Below are positions 24,903 to 33,438 of a stretch of 33,917 nucleotides of DNA, piece after piece (within the stretch, counting starts at the first letter, position 1; each line of letters begins with the position of its first letter). Below the pieces are notes generated by a model. It searched no databases and was not told where the DNA came from. It saw only the letters and a list, made by a program, of their open reading frames with translations. The stretch comes from Cyclobacteriaceae bacterium (GTDB taxonomy: Bacteria; Bacteroidota; Bacteroidia; Cytophagales; Cyclobacteriaceae): contig JAHBUB010000038.1 in the NCBI GenBank assembly GCA_019638285.1, positions 1 to 33,917 on the forward strand. Direction: 5' to 3'. A program made the position numbers and the translations under genes.

Positions 24903-25369
24903 GCTGATAACCACATTTCTTGAATTAGGAGTAGAAGAGCGATGGTAAAGATTCAAATTGAAATGATGAACACACACATAATCTTCAATCTGATAGTTTC
25001 TGCCTATTATAAAATGATTTTTAAGGTTTGTCTTTTTAACTATTCCTAAATAGAATTTCCCCATGAGAAATAGACAATGTGATGTTCAAAACTATCGGAC
25101 AATAAAATGATGTTTCTCATAGAAACCTTACATCCCAAAATATTAATTACTGATGGTGACCAGAGCGCAAATCAAGGTTTACAATGTGCAATCAGCTTTC
25201 CTAAAGTCTATAGTGATGCCTTTCTACCCATATTTTGTTCAATGAATAATATCTCCTTACACGTAGTCCTTTCACAAATTAAAATCAGTTTTCTTCGCGT
25301 CAAGAAGTAGAGGTGTCGGGAACAATTGGGTCATATTAAGTTGCCCTTAAATAGAATAAATCATAAACT
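24903..25369. other. Long gene-poor spacer
   Basis: About 467 bases with no intact gene. The only coding-like trace is a short frame around 25083-25310 with a possible transposase motif, listed separately. No tRNA, hairpin terminator or recognised RNA motif is seen. Confidence 0.5.
25083..25310 (+). pseudogene. Possible relic of a MULE-type transposase
   Basis: A short open frame reads LIETLHPKILITDGDQSANQ, then a helix-like stretch and SFPKV. This resembles the 'hPk-iiTDgD-am--Ai--vFP' segment of MULE/FAR1-type transposases, which holds one catalytic Asp. The expected CxWH segment after FPxxxH is missing, there is no good start or flanking domain, and no terminal inverted repeats were found. 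It may be chance resemblance. If real, it is a decayed insertion next to the broken barrel gene. Confidence 0.2.
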
Positions 25370-26014
25370 ATGAAAAAAGTAATTATTTTTAGCTTAGTGC
25401 TTTGTGTTGTGACTGGCTATTCACAGGATTTAGGCGACACTAATGATAGTAATCTAGAATTCTCTGTCTTTGCTTGTATTGGACGATCAACTTTCAAATC
25501 CAATCCTTCCAGTCCAAACTCATTTGCAAGCCCCGAATTCCGACTTGGATTAAACGTATCCAAACCCGTTAATCGGTTTATCTCAGCAAAAACTGGTTTG
25601 GCTGGTGGAGTAAAAGTAAAAACCGAGGCACTCAACAAGCCTGGTTAATCTTTTGTACTTGGGGCTCCGTACTCAGATTTAGATGCTCTTGCCAGCGGTA
25701 GAAGTCACTATTTTCTAGAACTTCCATTGAGTGCACAATTTAATCTCACTAATAAAATTGGTTTTGAGGTAGGCGGGAACTATAGATTCTTTTTGCCAAA
25801 TAATAACGATGTGGATGCACTAACAAATCGAGGTGAGGTAGGGGTTGTCAGTGCTCTATCGTACAAGATTACCAGTCAACTCAATGTAGGGATTCAATAC
25901 TGCTACGGCCTTACCAAAGTATATACTTCTACGGGAATAATAAACTCAGAAGAATATTCTTTTGAAGCCTGGAATAAATTCGCGCAGCTAAAATTTGAGT
26001 TATTTCTAAAATAA
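25370..26014 (+). pseudogene. PorT-like outer-membrane beta-barrel protein, in-frame stop
   Basis: A single frame from 25370 to 26014 encodes a signal peptide (IIFSLVLCVVTGYSQ) and a beta-barrel of about 214 residues. It contains FSVFACIGRSTF, FRLGLNVSKPV, IGFEVGGNYRFF and ITSQLNVGIQYCYGL, and closes with QLKFELFLK. It is broken by a TAA at 25646-25648, after NKPG and before SFVLGAPYSDLDA. The frame on both sides is the same and the protein pattern continues, so one C-to-T change (CAA to TAA) would explain it. Family: outer-membrane protein beta-barrel (PorT/OmpW-like). A hairpin terminator follows at 26044. Alternatives are a sequencing error or stop-codon readthrough. Confidence 0.75.
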
Positions 26015-26043
26015 TGGAAGGTAAAATTAAATGATCCTTTAAG

Positions 26044-26076
26044 GGAGTGCAATTGTTAATTGTGCTCCTTTCTTTT
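26044..26076 (+). terminator. Rho-independent terminator after the barrel pseudogene
   Basis: GGAGTGCAATT (26044-26054) pairs with AATTGTGCTCC (26058-26068) through an 11-bp stem with two G-U pairs and a 3-base loop. A T-rich tract (TTTCTTTTTT) follows. Confidence 0.8.
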
Positions 26077-26137
26077 TTATAATGCCCTGGACTTTTGAGC
26101 ATAAAAATATCACAATCACTCTCTTGAGTGTTTGTCT

Positions 26138-26196
26138 AAAAAAGGAAACCTTTCAGCTATAGTGACGGTTAACCACATGCTGAAAGGTAATCCTTT
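26138..26196 (-). terminator. Rho-independent terminator of the XRE gene, long inverted repeat
   Basis: ACCTTTCAGC (26148-26157) and GCTGAAAGGT (26179-26188) are perfect arms. They are extended by AAAGGA (26141-26146) and TCCTTT (26191-26196) with a small bulge. On the minus strand the stem is followed by a run of six T (26143-26138), as expected for termination of the XRE gene that ends at 26203. The 21-base loop contains the palindrome GGTTAACC, which is unusual for a plain terminator. Confidence 0.7.
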
Positions 26197-26202
26197 AAGT
26201 CT

Positions 26203-26430
26203 TTACTTATTAAAAGGCTTTCCTTTTCCTAGGACCATCCAGTCCAGAGAAACATCCTTGAAAAATTTGGACAACTTAACAATAGTGGAGAGCTTCGGCT
26301 CCGTGTCACCACGTAGGAAGCTACCAGTTTGTCCATGATACAGTCCTGCTTTTGCATCCAGCGTCATTACGCGGATATCATAATAATCCAACAGGTAAGC
26401 GAGGCGGTCTTTAAAGGTTTTTTTTGACAT
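26203..26430 (-). CDS. Small XRE-like helix-turn-helix protein
   Basis: A 75-residue protein of one HTH domain: FKDRLAYLLDYYDI, then MTLDAKAGLYHGQTGSFLRGDTEPKLSTIVKLSKFF, and the C-terminal SLDWMVLGKGKPF. The pattern of helix, turn with xGxxxGxL-like spacing, and 'p-l-tl-kla--f-vs-dWLl-G' is that of Cro/C1-type regulators of Bacteroidota. The Gly at the turn and the 'LxWMxxGKGxPF' end are typical. It is monocistronic, with its own terminator just downstream. Target genes are unknown; the long upstream spacer may hold its operator. No toxin or prophage partner lies adjacent. Confidence 0.8.
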   Translation of the reverse strand: MSKKTFKDRLAYLLDYYDIRVMTLDAKAGLYHGQTGSFLRGDTEPKLSTIVKLSKFFKDVSLDWMVLGKGKPFNK

Positions 26431-26922
26431 AATTTTGGCTCATTTAATATAGACGAATATACACAATTCGGATTAAACTTACTTAATGTTAATGTGATAA
26501 TTCGGGAAATACTGATCATAAATTTGATAATTGGCGTAAGTATAATTTTAAGGATATCCTAACTATAAGAGTGGTGGCGTTCATTAACGCACTGATAATT
26601 AGATACTTACAGTTAATTTAATTTTTTTTACTACCCGTTTTGAACATCAAAGCGATAGGTAAAATATGTTACGAAAAGTAAAAAAATATTACATTAAGAA
26701 GTGAGTGCAAATTACCTACCAAGCAAATATTGACAGAACCTAATATGATAATGACTATTGTTCGTGGTTTTACCTTATAGATTTTCCAACTAATTTGGAC
26801 GAAAGAATACTTTATCTCTCCTTAATTTGGCTATTTCTTAACAAAATACCCCTATGAAAAGCGTTTTATAGGTGCTATATTGAACCTTTCAGTCACAAAA
26901 ATTCTATTATAAACATCGTATT
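26431..26922. other. Long spacer between the divergent XRE and iorA genes
   Basis: About 490 bases, AT-rich, no coding potential seen. It contains a perfect inverted repeat GCGTT-CATT-AACGC at 26577-26590. Two AATTCGG copies lie near 26466 and 26506, the first forming CGAAT-N7-ATTCG. No -7/-33 promoter pair for iorA was convincing. Confidence 0.5.
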
Positions 26923-27381
26923 ATGGCAATGTATAATCTACGTATCAATGGTATATCCTTCCAAGTGGATGCAGAACCAGATACCCCTATGTTGTGGGTG
27001 CTTCGTGATAATCTGAATTTAATGGGAACAAAATATGGTTGTGGAATTGGCCAATGCGGTGCGTGTACAGTTCATTTAGATGGTGCCGCTGTTCGCTCTT
27101 GCTCCTTGCCTGTTTCTAGAGTGGGCGATAAGGCAATTACTACTATTGAAGGACTTTCCGAGAAAGCAGATCATGTTTTACAATTGGCCTGGCGTGAACA
27201 TGATGTACCACAATGTGGTTATTGTCAGGCGGGGCAGATTATGAATGCAGCAGTTTTACTAAGTAATAATCCAAAACCTTCAGATCAGGAAATTGATCAT
27301 GCAATGCATGGAAATTTATGTCGTTGTGGTACTTATCTGAAAATCAAGGCTGCTATTAAAACAGCTTCAAGTAAATTGTAA
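26923..27381 (+). CDS. iorA: Isoquinoline 1-oxidoreductase-like small subunit, two [2Fe-2S] clusters
   Basis: A 152-residue protein of the xanthine dehydrogenase small-subunit type. The plant-ferredoxin-like N-terminal domain has [20 protein letters not shown] (three Cys) and a distal Cys in VRSCSLPVS. The C-terminal helical domain has [12 protein letters not shown] and [17 protein letters not shown]. It passes electrons from the molybdenum subunit. It has no signal peptide, although its partner does, so it is probably co-exported by the Tat system in complex. The next gene starts 21 bases later. Family firm; substrate (isoquinoline, aldehyde or other N-heterocycle) unknown. Confidence 0.9.
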   Translation: MAMYNLRINGISFQVDAEPDTPMLWVLRDNLNLMGTKYGCGIGQCGACTVHLDGAAVRSCSLPVSRVGDKAITTIEGLSEKADHVLQLAWREHDVPQCGYCQAGQIMNAAVLLSNNPKPSDQEIDHAMHGNLCRCGTYLKIKAAIKTASSKL

Positions 27382-27402
27382 TACCCCTAAATTGCTGATG
27401 TC

Positions 27403-29532
27403 ATGTCAATCATTAAAACAACATACAATAGAAGATCATTCCTTAAAGTGTCTTTGGCCGGAGGTGGGGGACTTATGCTTAGTTTCAGCTGGTTGGCCTC
27501 CTGTGCCCCTTCAGAGGCTATTAAAGAAGTTCCGTCAGCATGGTTTGACTTGAATGCTTATTTGTCCATTGCCAACAATGGTGAGGTTACAATCATGTCA
27601 CCAAATCCTGAAGTAGGGCAAAACGTAAAAACTTCCATGCCAATGATTGTTGCTGATGAATTGGATGTGGATTGGAAGAATGTAATTGTAAAGCAGGCAC
27701 CTCTTAACCCAGAAAGTTTCACCAGGCAGGTGGCAGGAGGAAGCCAGTCCATAAGACAAGGGTGGCATAGCTTGAGAATGGCGGGTGCTACTGCGCGAGA
27801 AATGTTAAAGAATGCTGCTGCTAAAAAGTGGAATGTAAATGCCTCAGATTGCACCACAGAAAATGGTTATGTGATTCATGGAAAGGATAAACTGAGCTAT
27901 GGTGAAATAGCCACGATGGCAGCGGGAATGGAGGTGCCTGCTGAAGTGAGACTAAAAGACCCCTCTGAATTTAGAATAATTGGAACCGATCGCAGAAACG
28001 TTGACATAGAAGGAATAATCACTGGTAAGCCATTATTTGGTCTCGATACCAAAAAAGAGGGAATGCAGTACGCAGTAGTATTGAGGCCACCTGCATTTGG
28101 TTTAAAATTGAAATCCTATGATGATACAGAGTCTCGTAAGGTAAATGGAGTGAACGATGTGATTCAATTTGGAAATAAGATAGCTGTTTTGTCAAAATCT
28201 ACCTGGGCCGCCATAAAAGGCCAGCGGGCTTTGAAGGCACAATGGGAAATGGATACCATGTTGGAGAGCACTTCTTACCATGATAAGACCATGCGTGCTA
28301 TGCTCGATAAGAAGGCATCAGAACCAAAACGCTCTGATGGGGATGCAAGGGCACAATTTGCCAATGCAGATAGCGTAATTGAAAAGGTGTATGAAGCACC
28401 ATTTTTGCCTCACAATGCCATGGAGCCTATGAATTTCTATGGTAATGTCACGGCTGAAAAGGCCGAGTTTATTGGTCCTATCCAAACACCAGAGCGTACG
28501 CGGAGTCAAATTGCCGAATTGTTGGGAAGACCAGAGAAGGAAATTACACTAGAAATGACACGCATGGGTGGTGCGTTCGGTAGAAGGCTCTATGGTGACT
28601 TTGCACTGGAAGCAGCCGCAATATCTAATTTGGCAAAAACACCCGTATTGGTTGTCTACACACGAGAAGATGACATGACGGCCGGCACCTACAGGCCAGC
28701 AGCGAAATACAAATTCAAGGCAGCAATTAAAAAAGGCGAGATGGTGGCTTACCATTTAGTGGCAGCGGGTGTAAATTCCGATAACGCAACCAGAGAGCAT
28801 AATTTTCCTGCATCAGCAGTAGCTCATTACCTGGTCGAATCACATAATCTGGAAAGCAATATCACAACGGGTGCCTGGCGCGCACCCATCACAAACTTTC
28901 TTGCGTATGCAGAACAAAGTTTTTTTGATGAGCTGGCAGGTGAACTAGGGAAAGACCCTGTTCAATTCAGATTGGATTTATTCGCCAGGGCAAAAGAAAA
29001 TCCAGTAGGAGAATTACAATATGATGTAGATAAATCCATAGGTGTAATTAAGCTTGCTGTGGAGAAGTCCGGATGGGGCAATGCTCCGGAAGGAATTTAC
29101 CAGGGTTTTAGTACTTACTACTCTCACAACACGTACGTGGCTGAGGTGGCCGAAGTATTGATGCAAGGAAATATGCCTATTGTAAAAAGGGTGGTGTGTG
29201 CCATTGATTGTGGAATTGTGGTGAACCCAATAGCCGCCATCAATCAGGTTCAAGGTGGTGTAATTGATGGTATTGGCCATGCTATGTATGGCGACTTCTC
29301 TTTTGAAAATGGTCAGCCGCAAACAAAGAATTTTGACAAATACAGGCTTATCCGAATGAAAGAAGCACCTCAAGTGGAAGTGCATTTTGTGAAAAGCGAT
29401 AATGATCCAACTGGCTTAGGAGAGCCTGCGCTGCCACCTGTGGGGGCAGCCGTGGCCAATGCAATTGCCAGAGCAACAGGAAAACGCCTTTACAAGCAGC
29501 CGTTTATTAAAGAGCAAATCATATTGGGATAG
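27403..29532 (+). CDS. iorB: Isoquinoline 1-oxidoreductase-like molybdopterin subunit, Tat-exported
   Basis: A 709-residue molybdenum hydroxylase large subunit. The N-terminus has a Tat motif (YNRRSFLKV, Arg10-Arg11). It also has a lipobox-like LASC with Cys34, so it may be a Tat lipoprotein. Moco-binding segments include MTRMGGAFGRRLYGDFALEAA, TGAWRAPITNFLAYAEQSFFDE, and the C-terminal GLGEPALPPVGAAVANA. There the catalytic base Glu674 is conserved. The enzyme hydroxylates an aromatic N-heterocycle or aldehyde with water as oxygen source. The usual cytochrome partner (AdhB-like) and XdhC-type maturation gene are not in the window. It ends 7 bases from the convergent barrel gene. Confidence 0.9.
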   Translation: MSIIKTTYNRRSFLKVSLAGGGGLMLSFSWLASCAPSEAIKEVPSAWFDLNAYLSIANNGEVTIMSPNPEVGQNVKTSMPMIVADELDVDWKNVIVKQAPLNPESFTRQVAGGSQSIRQGWHSLRMAGATAREMLKNAAAKKWNVNASDCTTENGYVIHGKDKLSYGEIATMAAGMEVPAEVRLKDPSEFRIIGTDRRNVDIEGIITGKPLFGLDTKKEGMQYAVVLRPPAFGLKLKSYDDTESRKVNGVNDVIQFGNKIAVLSKSTWAAIKGQRALKAQWEMDTMLESTSYHDKTMRAMLDKKASEPKRSDGDARAQFANADSVIEKVYEAPFLPHNAMEPMNFYGNVTAEKAEFIGPIQTPERTRSQIAELLGRPEKEITLEMTRMGGAFGRRLYGDFALEAAAISNLAKTPVLVVYTREDDMTAGTYRPAAKYKFKAAIKKGEMVAYHLVAAGVNSDNATREHNFPASAVAHYLVESHNLESNITTGAWRAPITNFLAYAEQSFFDELAGELGKDPVQFRLDLFARAKENPVGELQYDVDKSIGVIKLAVEKSGWGNAPEGIYQGFSTYYSHNTYVAEVAEVLMQGNMPIVKRVVCAIDCGIVVNPIAAINQVQGGVIDGIGHAMYGDFSFENGQPQTKNFDKYRLIRMKEAPQVEVHFVKSDNDPTGLGEPALPPVGAAVANAIARATGKRLYKQPFIKEQIILG

Positions 29533-29539
29533 AATAATA

Positions 29540-30463
29540 CTAATTCTTCTTTTTCTTCTTCTTGGTAAGAATTTTTTTGTTGTTGTGCTTTGGAGCAGAT
29601 GGCCTGTGGGTGACAATGGGTTTGCCGGAATTTTTGGACGCAAATTTTTCCTTTATTTGAAAGATCCTTGCAATCCCTATTTCTGCAGATAAATAAATCT
29701 CATGACGGACACCATAAAGACCAGGGGCGTTGCTTGTTTGTTGGAGTTGTTCAATATAATCCTTCTTACGAGGGTCAAATAATCCAAAGTTTGCCCGTCC
29801 GTCAAAATTTATGCTCCATTCATCACTAAGATCAAAATCAGAACGCAATCCTACAGCTGCAAAAAGTTGAAAGGGATTGTATTGATTTTTACTTACATAT
29901 TCCAGACCGTTTACTTCAGGCACCAACACACCGTCAAATACTTTTGTATAACCAGGTTCTGAAGGAATGAGCACACTGGATGGATACGTTTGCTTTGAAG
30001 CTGAGTAGGAAATAGTCTCTCTACCATTGAGTAAATAGGTGAAATTGAGGGCAGCCACCGCACTGAGGCGAAAAAAGGAGAGATCATTTAAGTGTAGCTT
30101 TAGGGCTACTGGCAAATTGAAATAATCCATTTGTACATCCCTGATGCCCACATCGCCACCTACGGTATTCTTGACTAAAAACTTCTGACCAATTTTTGTC
30201 AATGATGGTGTCAAAACAAAGCCAAAACCAACACGATCATAGCCATAAGTGAATCCTACTGGTGTGGCCCTAAAAGTCACTTTGCCCTCATAGCGAGGAT
30301 CTTTATTAAGGCCTTCATCGAATGTAACGGGCACATTGAAGCCACCAAAAACTCCGAAAGATTCTACATTTTGAGAATACCCATGTTTAAAGCCTACTAA
30401 CAATATCAAACTGAAAATAAGCCGCATCAATGGGTAACTGAAGTTTAGGTTCTTAGGATTCAA
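29540..30463 (-). CDS. Outer-membrane beta-barrel protein (PorT-like) with a Lys-rich tail
   Basis: A 307-residue envelope protein. A signal peptide ends at GYSQ and an eight-strand type beta-barrel follows (FGVFGGFNVPVTF, GFTYGYDRVGFGFVL, QMDYFNLPVALKLHL, FRLSAVAALNFTYLL, PFQLFAAVGLRSDF, GVRHEIYLSAEIGIARIF). The pattern is that of the 'outer membrane protein beta-barrel' family of Bacteroidota. After the last strand there is a basic tail of about 35 residues ending KKILTKKKKKKN. That is unusual for barrels of this class, which normally end at the last strand. The start may instead be the Met at 30427; both give a plausible signal peptide. Function unknown. Confidence 0.8.
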   Translation of the reverse strand: MNPKNLNFSYPLMRLIFSLILLVGFKHGYSQNVESFGVFGGFNVPVTFDEGLNKDPRYEGKVTFRATPVGFTYGYDRVGFGFVLTPSLTKIGQKFLVKNTVGGDVGIRDVQMDYFNLPVALKLHLNDLSFFRLSAVAALNFTYLLNGRETISYSASKQTYPSSVLIPSEPGYTKVFDGVLVPEVNGLEYVSKNQYNPFQLFAAVGLRSDFDLSDEWSINFDGRANFGLFDPRKKDYIEQLQQTSNAPGLYGVRHEIYLSAEIGIARIFQIKEKFASKNSGKPIVTHRPSAPKHNNKKILTKKKKKKN

Positions 30464-30502
30464 AATAATATAAAAAGCCGATTTTTAATATCCACAGAAT
30501 TA

Positions 30503-30510
30503 CAAAACTA
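30503..30510 (-). promoter_or_regulatory. -7 promoter element of the barrel gene
   Basis: TAGTTTTG on the minus strand fits TAnnTTTG. It would start transcription near 30497, about 34 bases before the ATG at 30463. No -33 TTG is seen at the usual distance. Confidence 0.35.
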
Positions 30511-30634
30511 AGACAAAAAGTGAAACCATAATGAGGTTCCTTAGGGTTGATTTGCCTTATTTTACGCTTAAATAACGGGATTTAAGCCCAAATTCGAGCT
30601 TAGTTCATGGTAATAACGTAAAAGCAACACATAC

Positions 30635-32611
30635 ATGCACCTTTTGGAGGGTATTTCATTGCGGAAAAATATCTATTGGGGGCTGATAAAGCGGCTTATG
30701 GTGGTAATGGTATTTTATACCATTTGCCGAATCAGTTTTTACTTCTTTAATCTTAGTTTCTTTCCTGATATGACATGGGATAGAATGTCCACGATTTTGC
30801 TGGGAGGCCTCAAATTTGATTTAGCAGCTGTTCTATACCTCAATTCTCTGTTTATTTTACTTACCATCCTGCCTCTGGCTATCAAATTTCATCCTACTTA
30901 CCAGAAAATACTTCACTATATATTTCTTATCACCAATGGAATAGGACTGGCAATAAATATTGCCGATAACGTTTATTACCGCTACACCTTGAGGAGAACA
31001 ACAATTACTGTTTTTTCTCAATTTGAAAATGAGCATAATTTTGGAGCTCTGTTCTTCTCTTTCCTGGTAGACTATTGGTATGGATTCGCATTTTTCTTTT
31101 TGATTCTTTATTTGTTTATCAAAGTTTCCAATCGGATTAAAGTTGCAGGACCTCAGTTAAAAAATAAATGGACCTTTTATGGCAGTGCTGTACTACTTAT
31201 GCCGGCCATCATTTACCTTTTTGTAGGTGGAGTGAGGGGAGGCTTTCGACATAGTACAAGACCCATTACTATTAGCAATGCAGCTGAGTATGCCACCATT
31301 CCCAAAGACATTAACCTGGTGCTCAATACTCCTTTTGCATTGATGCGCACGGCAAAGGCCAACGTGATTGAGAGAGTTGATTATTTTAAGTCTGAAGAAG
31401 CACTTTCAGAAGTGTACACGCCACTGCATGTACCATCGGATACCGCAGCTTTCAAATATGAAAATGTGGTCATTATAATATTAGAGAGTTTTTCCAAAGA
31501 GTTTGTGGGTGCGTACAATAAAAATATGGGGATAAAAAACTACAAAGGATATTCCCCTTATCTGGATTCACTAATTGGCAAGAGTAAAGCATTTCAATAT
31601 TCCCTGTCTAATGGAAGAAAGTCGATCGATGCCATGCCATCGGTGATTAGCAGTATCCCATCCATAGAGGTGCCCTATGTACTTTCCCACTATTCAGGTA
31701 ATAAAGTGAACAGCCTAGCGAGTTTGTTAAAAGAAAAAGGTTACTACACTTCATTCTTTCACGGTGCACCTAATGGATCAATGGGTCTTCAGGCCTTTGC
31801 TAAAATGGCGGGCTTTGATGATTACTATGGGATGACCGAATACAATAATGACGATGACTTTGACGGCATATGGGGAATATGGGATGAAAAATTTTTACAA
31901 TACTTTGCCAATACACTTAACACCTTTAAACCACCTTTTTTATCCACTTTATTTACAGTCACTTCACACCCACCACACATACTTCCGGATGAATACAAGA
32001 ATACTTTTAAGGGAGGGCCACTACCCATTCATAAAACGATTGAGTATACTGATTATTCGATAAAGCAATTTATGAAAACTGCTTCTAAAATGCCGTGGTA
32101 TAAAAACACGTTGTTTGTATTTACTGCCGATCATCCAACGGCTGCAATTCACTATCAGGTATATAATTCGGATTTGGGATATTACTCTATTCCACTGTTT
32201 TTTTATCAACCCGGTAGTGATTGGTCCTCGTTTTCAGATGACATTGTGCAGCAGATTGACATTATGCCTTCTGTGCTTGGATACCTTCATTATGATAAGC
32301 CCTACATTGCATATGGAAGAAATATATTTGATCCAACTGTTGAATCTTTTGCCTTTAATTATGCCGACAATGTTTATCAGGCATTTATAGGTAACTATCT
32401 ACTACAATTTGACGGTAAAAAGTCAATTGCCTTGTACGACTTCAGAAATGACAAAAGACTTAAGTCAAACTTACTGGATGAGAAGCCTGAAGTAGTGAAT
32501 AGAATGGAACGAAAACTGAAAGCTTTTATTCAACAGTATAACAACCGGATGGTAGATGATAACCTTACTATGGAGGGACCTCAATCGGGGCCCAATCGGG
32601 TGGGTAAATAA
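30635..32611 (+). CDS. LTA synthase-like membrane sulfatase / phosphoglycerol transferase
   Basis: A 658-residue protein with five N-terminal transmembrane helices (about 15-210) and a large periplasmic alkaline-phosphatase-fold domain. Metal and active-site motifs are NVVIIILESFSKEF, LSNGRKSIDAMPSVISSIPS (nucleophile expected at the Ser of RKSIDAMPS, where LtaS has Thr), FFHGAPNGSMG, FTVTSHPPHILP and VFTADHPTAAIH. Gram-negative homologues transfer phosphoglycerol or phosphoethanolamine to glycans or lipids. Length is normal for the family. No glycan cluster surrounds it, so the acceptor is unknown. The GIN-domain gene starts 70 bases downstream. Confidence 0.88.
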   Translation: MHLLEGISLRKNIYWGLIKRLMVVMVFYTICRISFYFFNLSFFPDMTWDRMSTILLGGLKFDLAAVLYLNSLFILLTILPLAIKFHPTYQKILHYIFLITNGIGLAINIADNVYYRYTLRRTTITVFSQFENEHNFGALFFSFLVDYWYGFAFFFLILYLFIKVSNRIKVAGPQLKNKWTFYGSAVLLMPAIIYLFVGGVRGGFRHSTRPITISNAAEYATIPKDINLVLNTPFALMRTAKANVIERVDYFKSEEALSEVYTPLHVPSDTAAFKYENVVIIILESFSKEFVGAYNKNMGIKNYKGYSPYLDSLIGKSKAFQYSLSNGRKSIDAMPSVISSIPSIEVPYVLSHYSGNKVNSLASLLKEKGYYTSFFHGAPNGSMGLQAFAKMAGFDDYYGMTEYNNDDDFDGIWGIWDEKFLQYFANTLNTFKPPFLSTLFTVTSHPPHILPDEYKNTFKGGPLPIHKTIEYTDYSIKQFMKTASKMPWYKNTLFVFTADHPTAAIHYQVYNSDLGYYSIPLFFYQPGSDWSSFSDDIVQQIDIMPSVLGYLHYDKPYIAYGRNIFDPTVESFAFNYADNVYQAFIGNYLLQFDGKKSIALYDFRNDKRLKSNLLDEKPEVVNRMERKLKAFIQQYNNRMVDDNLTMEGPQSGPNRVGK

Positions 32612-32681
32612 ATTTTCAATTCGCATGAGGGAGAATCAAGAATGGGTTGTCTTATTATCAAAACAACCAAAAATGATTTAT

Positions 32682-33386
32682 ATGCGATTTTTTAAGCCTT
32701 TTGTTCTAATTGCGATTCTGATTGTTGGACTAGCTTCTTGTACTGTACGTGAGGATCCAGGGTCAATTCAATATAATGAACAATCATTTGTTATAACTGA
32801 TTTTGACCAACTGGACATTGGAGATGCGATGTTCGTTACGATCACCCGCGGTGATTTTTTTTCTGTTTCGGCAAAAGGAGATAGGAGGAACCTGGATGAC
32901 CTTGAGCTAGTTAAAGTGGGAAATACATTATTGGTTAGGTTTACCAAGAACCGGAACAGAAAGCACACTACGTATATTACCATATCCATGCCTTCATTGA
33001 TATCAGCAAATTATTACGGTGCGGCAACTGCTTATGTCAGCGGGTTCAAGGAAGAAAGTTTTGCGCTCAATTTATCAGGAGCTTCATTTGCACAAGTTGA
33101 TGTTGAAGCAGCTATTAGTAAAATTAATTTGTCCGGAGCCTCCAATCTCACATTGGCGGGAAGTTCAGAGATACTAATCAGTGATTTGTCAGGTGCTTCT
33201 TTATTGAAGGCTTATAATATGAACGTGGAGGACTTAAACATAAAAGCTTCGGGTGCCAGCCATGCCTATGTGAAGGCAATCAGAACGCTGACTGCGGAGG
33301 CAAGTGGAGCAAGTTCAATATTGTATAGAGGGGAAGCTGTAGTAAAATCTTCTGCTACTGGTGCAAGTTCGATTCTTAAGGATTAG
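32682..33386 (+). CDS. GIN-domain (DUF2807) lipoprotein, beta-helix with GAS repeats
   Basis: A 234-residue lipoprotein. The start at 32682 is chosen because it gives a standard lipobox signal (VLIAILIVGLASC). After ITDFDQLDIGDAMFVTITRGD comes a repeated strand pattern in which Gly-Ala-Ser recurs at roughly 15-25-residue spacing: LNLSGASFAQVD, INLSGASNLTLA, ISDLSGASLLKAY, IKASGASHAYVK, AEASGASSILYR and SSATGASSILKD. DUF2807 proteins are thought to be beta-helical surface or adhesin-head proteins. In Bacteroidota they are often paired with a stress-sensing regulator, none of which is adjacent here. Role unknown. It ends just upstream of the heptamer-repeat hairpin. Confidence 0.85.
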   Translation: MRFFKPFVLIAILIVGLASCTVREDPGSIQYNEQSFVITDFDQLDIGDAMFVTITRGDFFSVSAKGDRRNLDDLELVKVGNTLLVRFTKNRNRKHTTYITISMPSLISANYYGAATAYVSGFKEESFALNLSGASFAQVDVEAAISKINLSGASNLTLAGSSEILISDLSGASLLKAYNMNVEDLNIKASGASHAYVKAIRTLTAEASGASSILYRGEAVVKSSATGASSILKD

Positions 33387-33396
33387 TCTTCCAAAA

Positions 33397-33438
33397 GTTT
33401 CAGGTTTCAGGTTTCAAGTTTCAAGTTTCAGGTTTCAG
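33397..33438. repeat. Tandem heptamer repeat (GTTTCAR) x6
   Basis: Six head-to-tail copies of GTTTCAG or GTTTCAA fill 42 bases without interruption. The last two copies also form the left arm of the hairpin at 33425-33466. The sequence is non-coding, between two convergent genes. Confidence 0.9.

Noticed and set aside
24903-25369. tRNA or structured RNA gene in the spacer
   Set aside because: No cloverleaf, T-loop GTTCRA pattern or conserved riboswitch core could be found by reading both strands.
26577-26590. GCGTT-CATT-AACGC as a terminator or XRE operator
   Set aside because: Short stem with no adjacent T-run and nearly 150 bases from the XRE start. It is left as an unassigned inverted repeat.
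33397-33438. CRISPR-like array
   Set aside because: Units are only 7 bases and contiguous with no spacers, and no cas genes are nearby.
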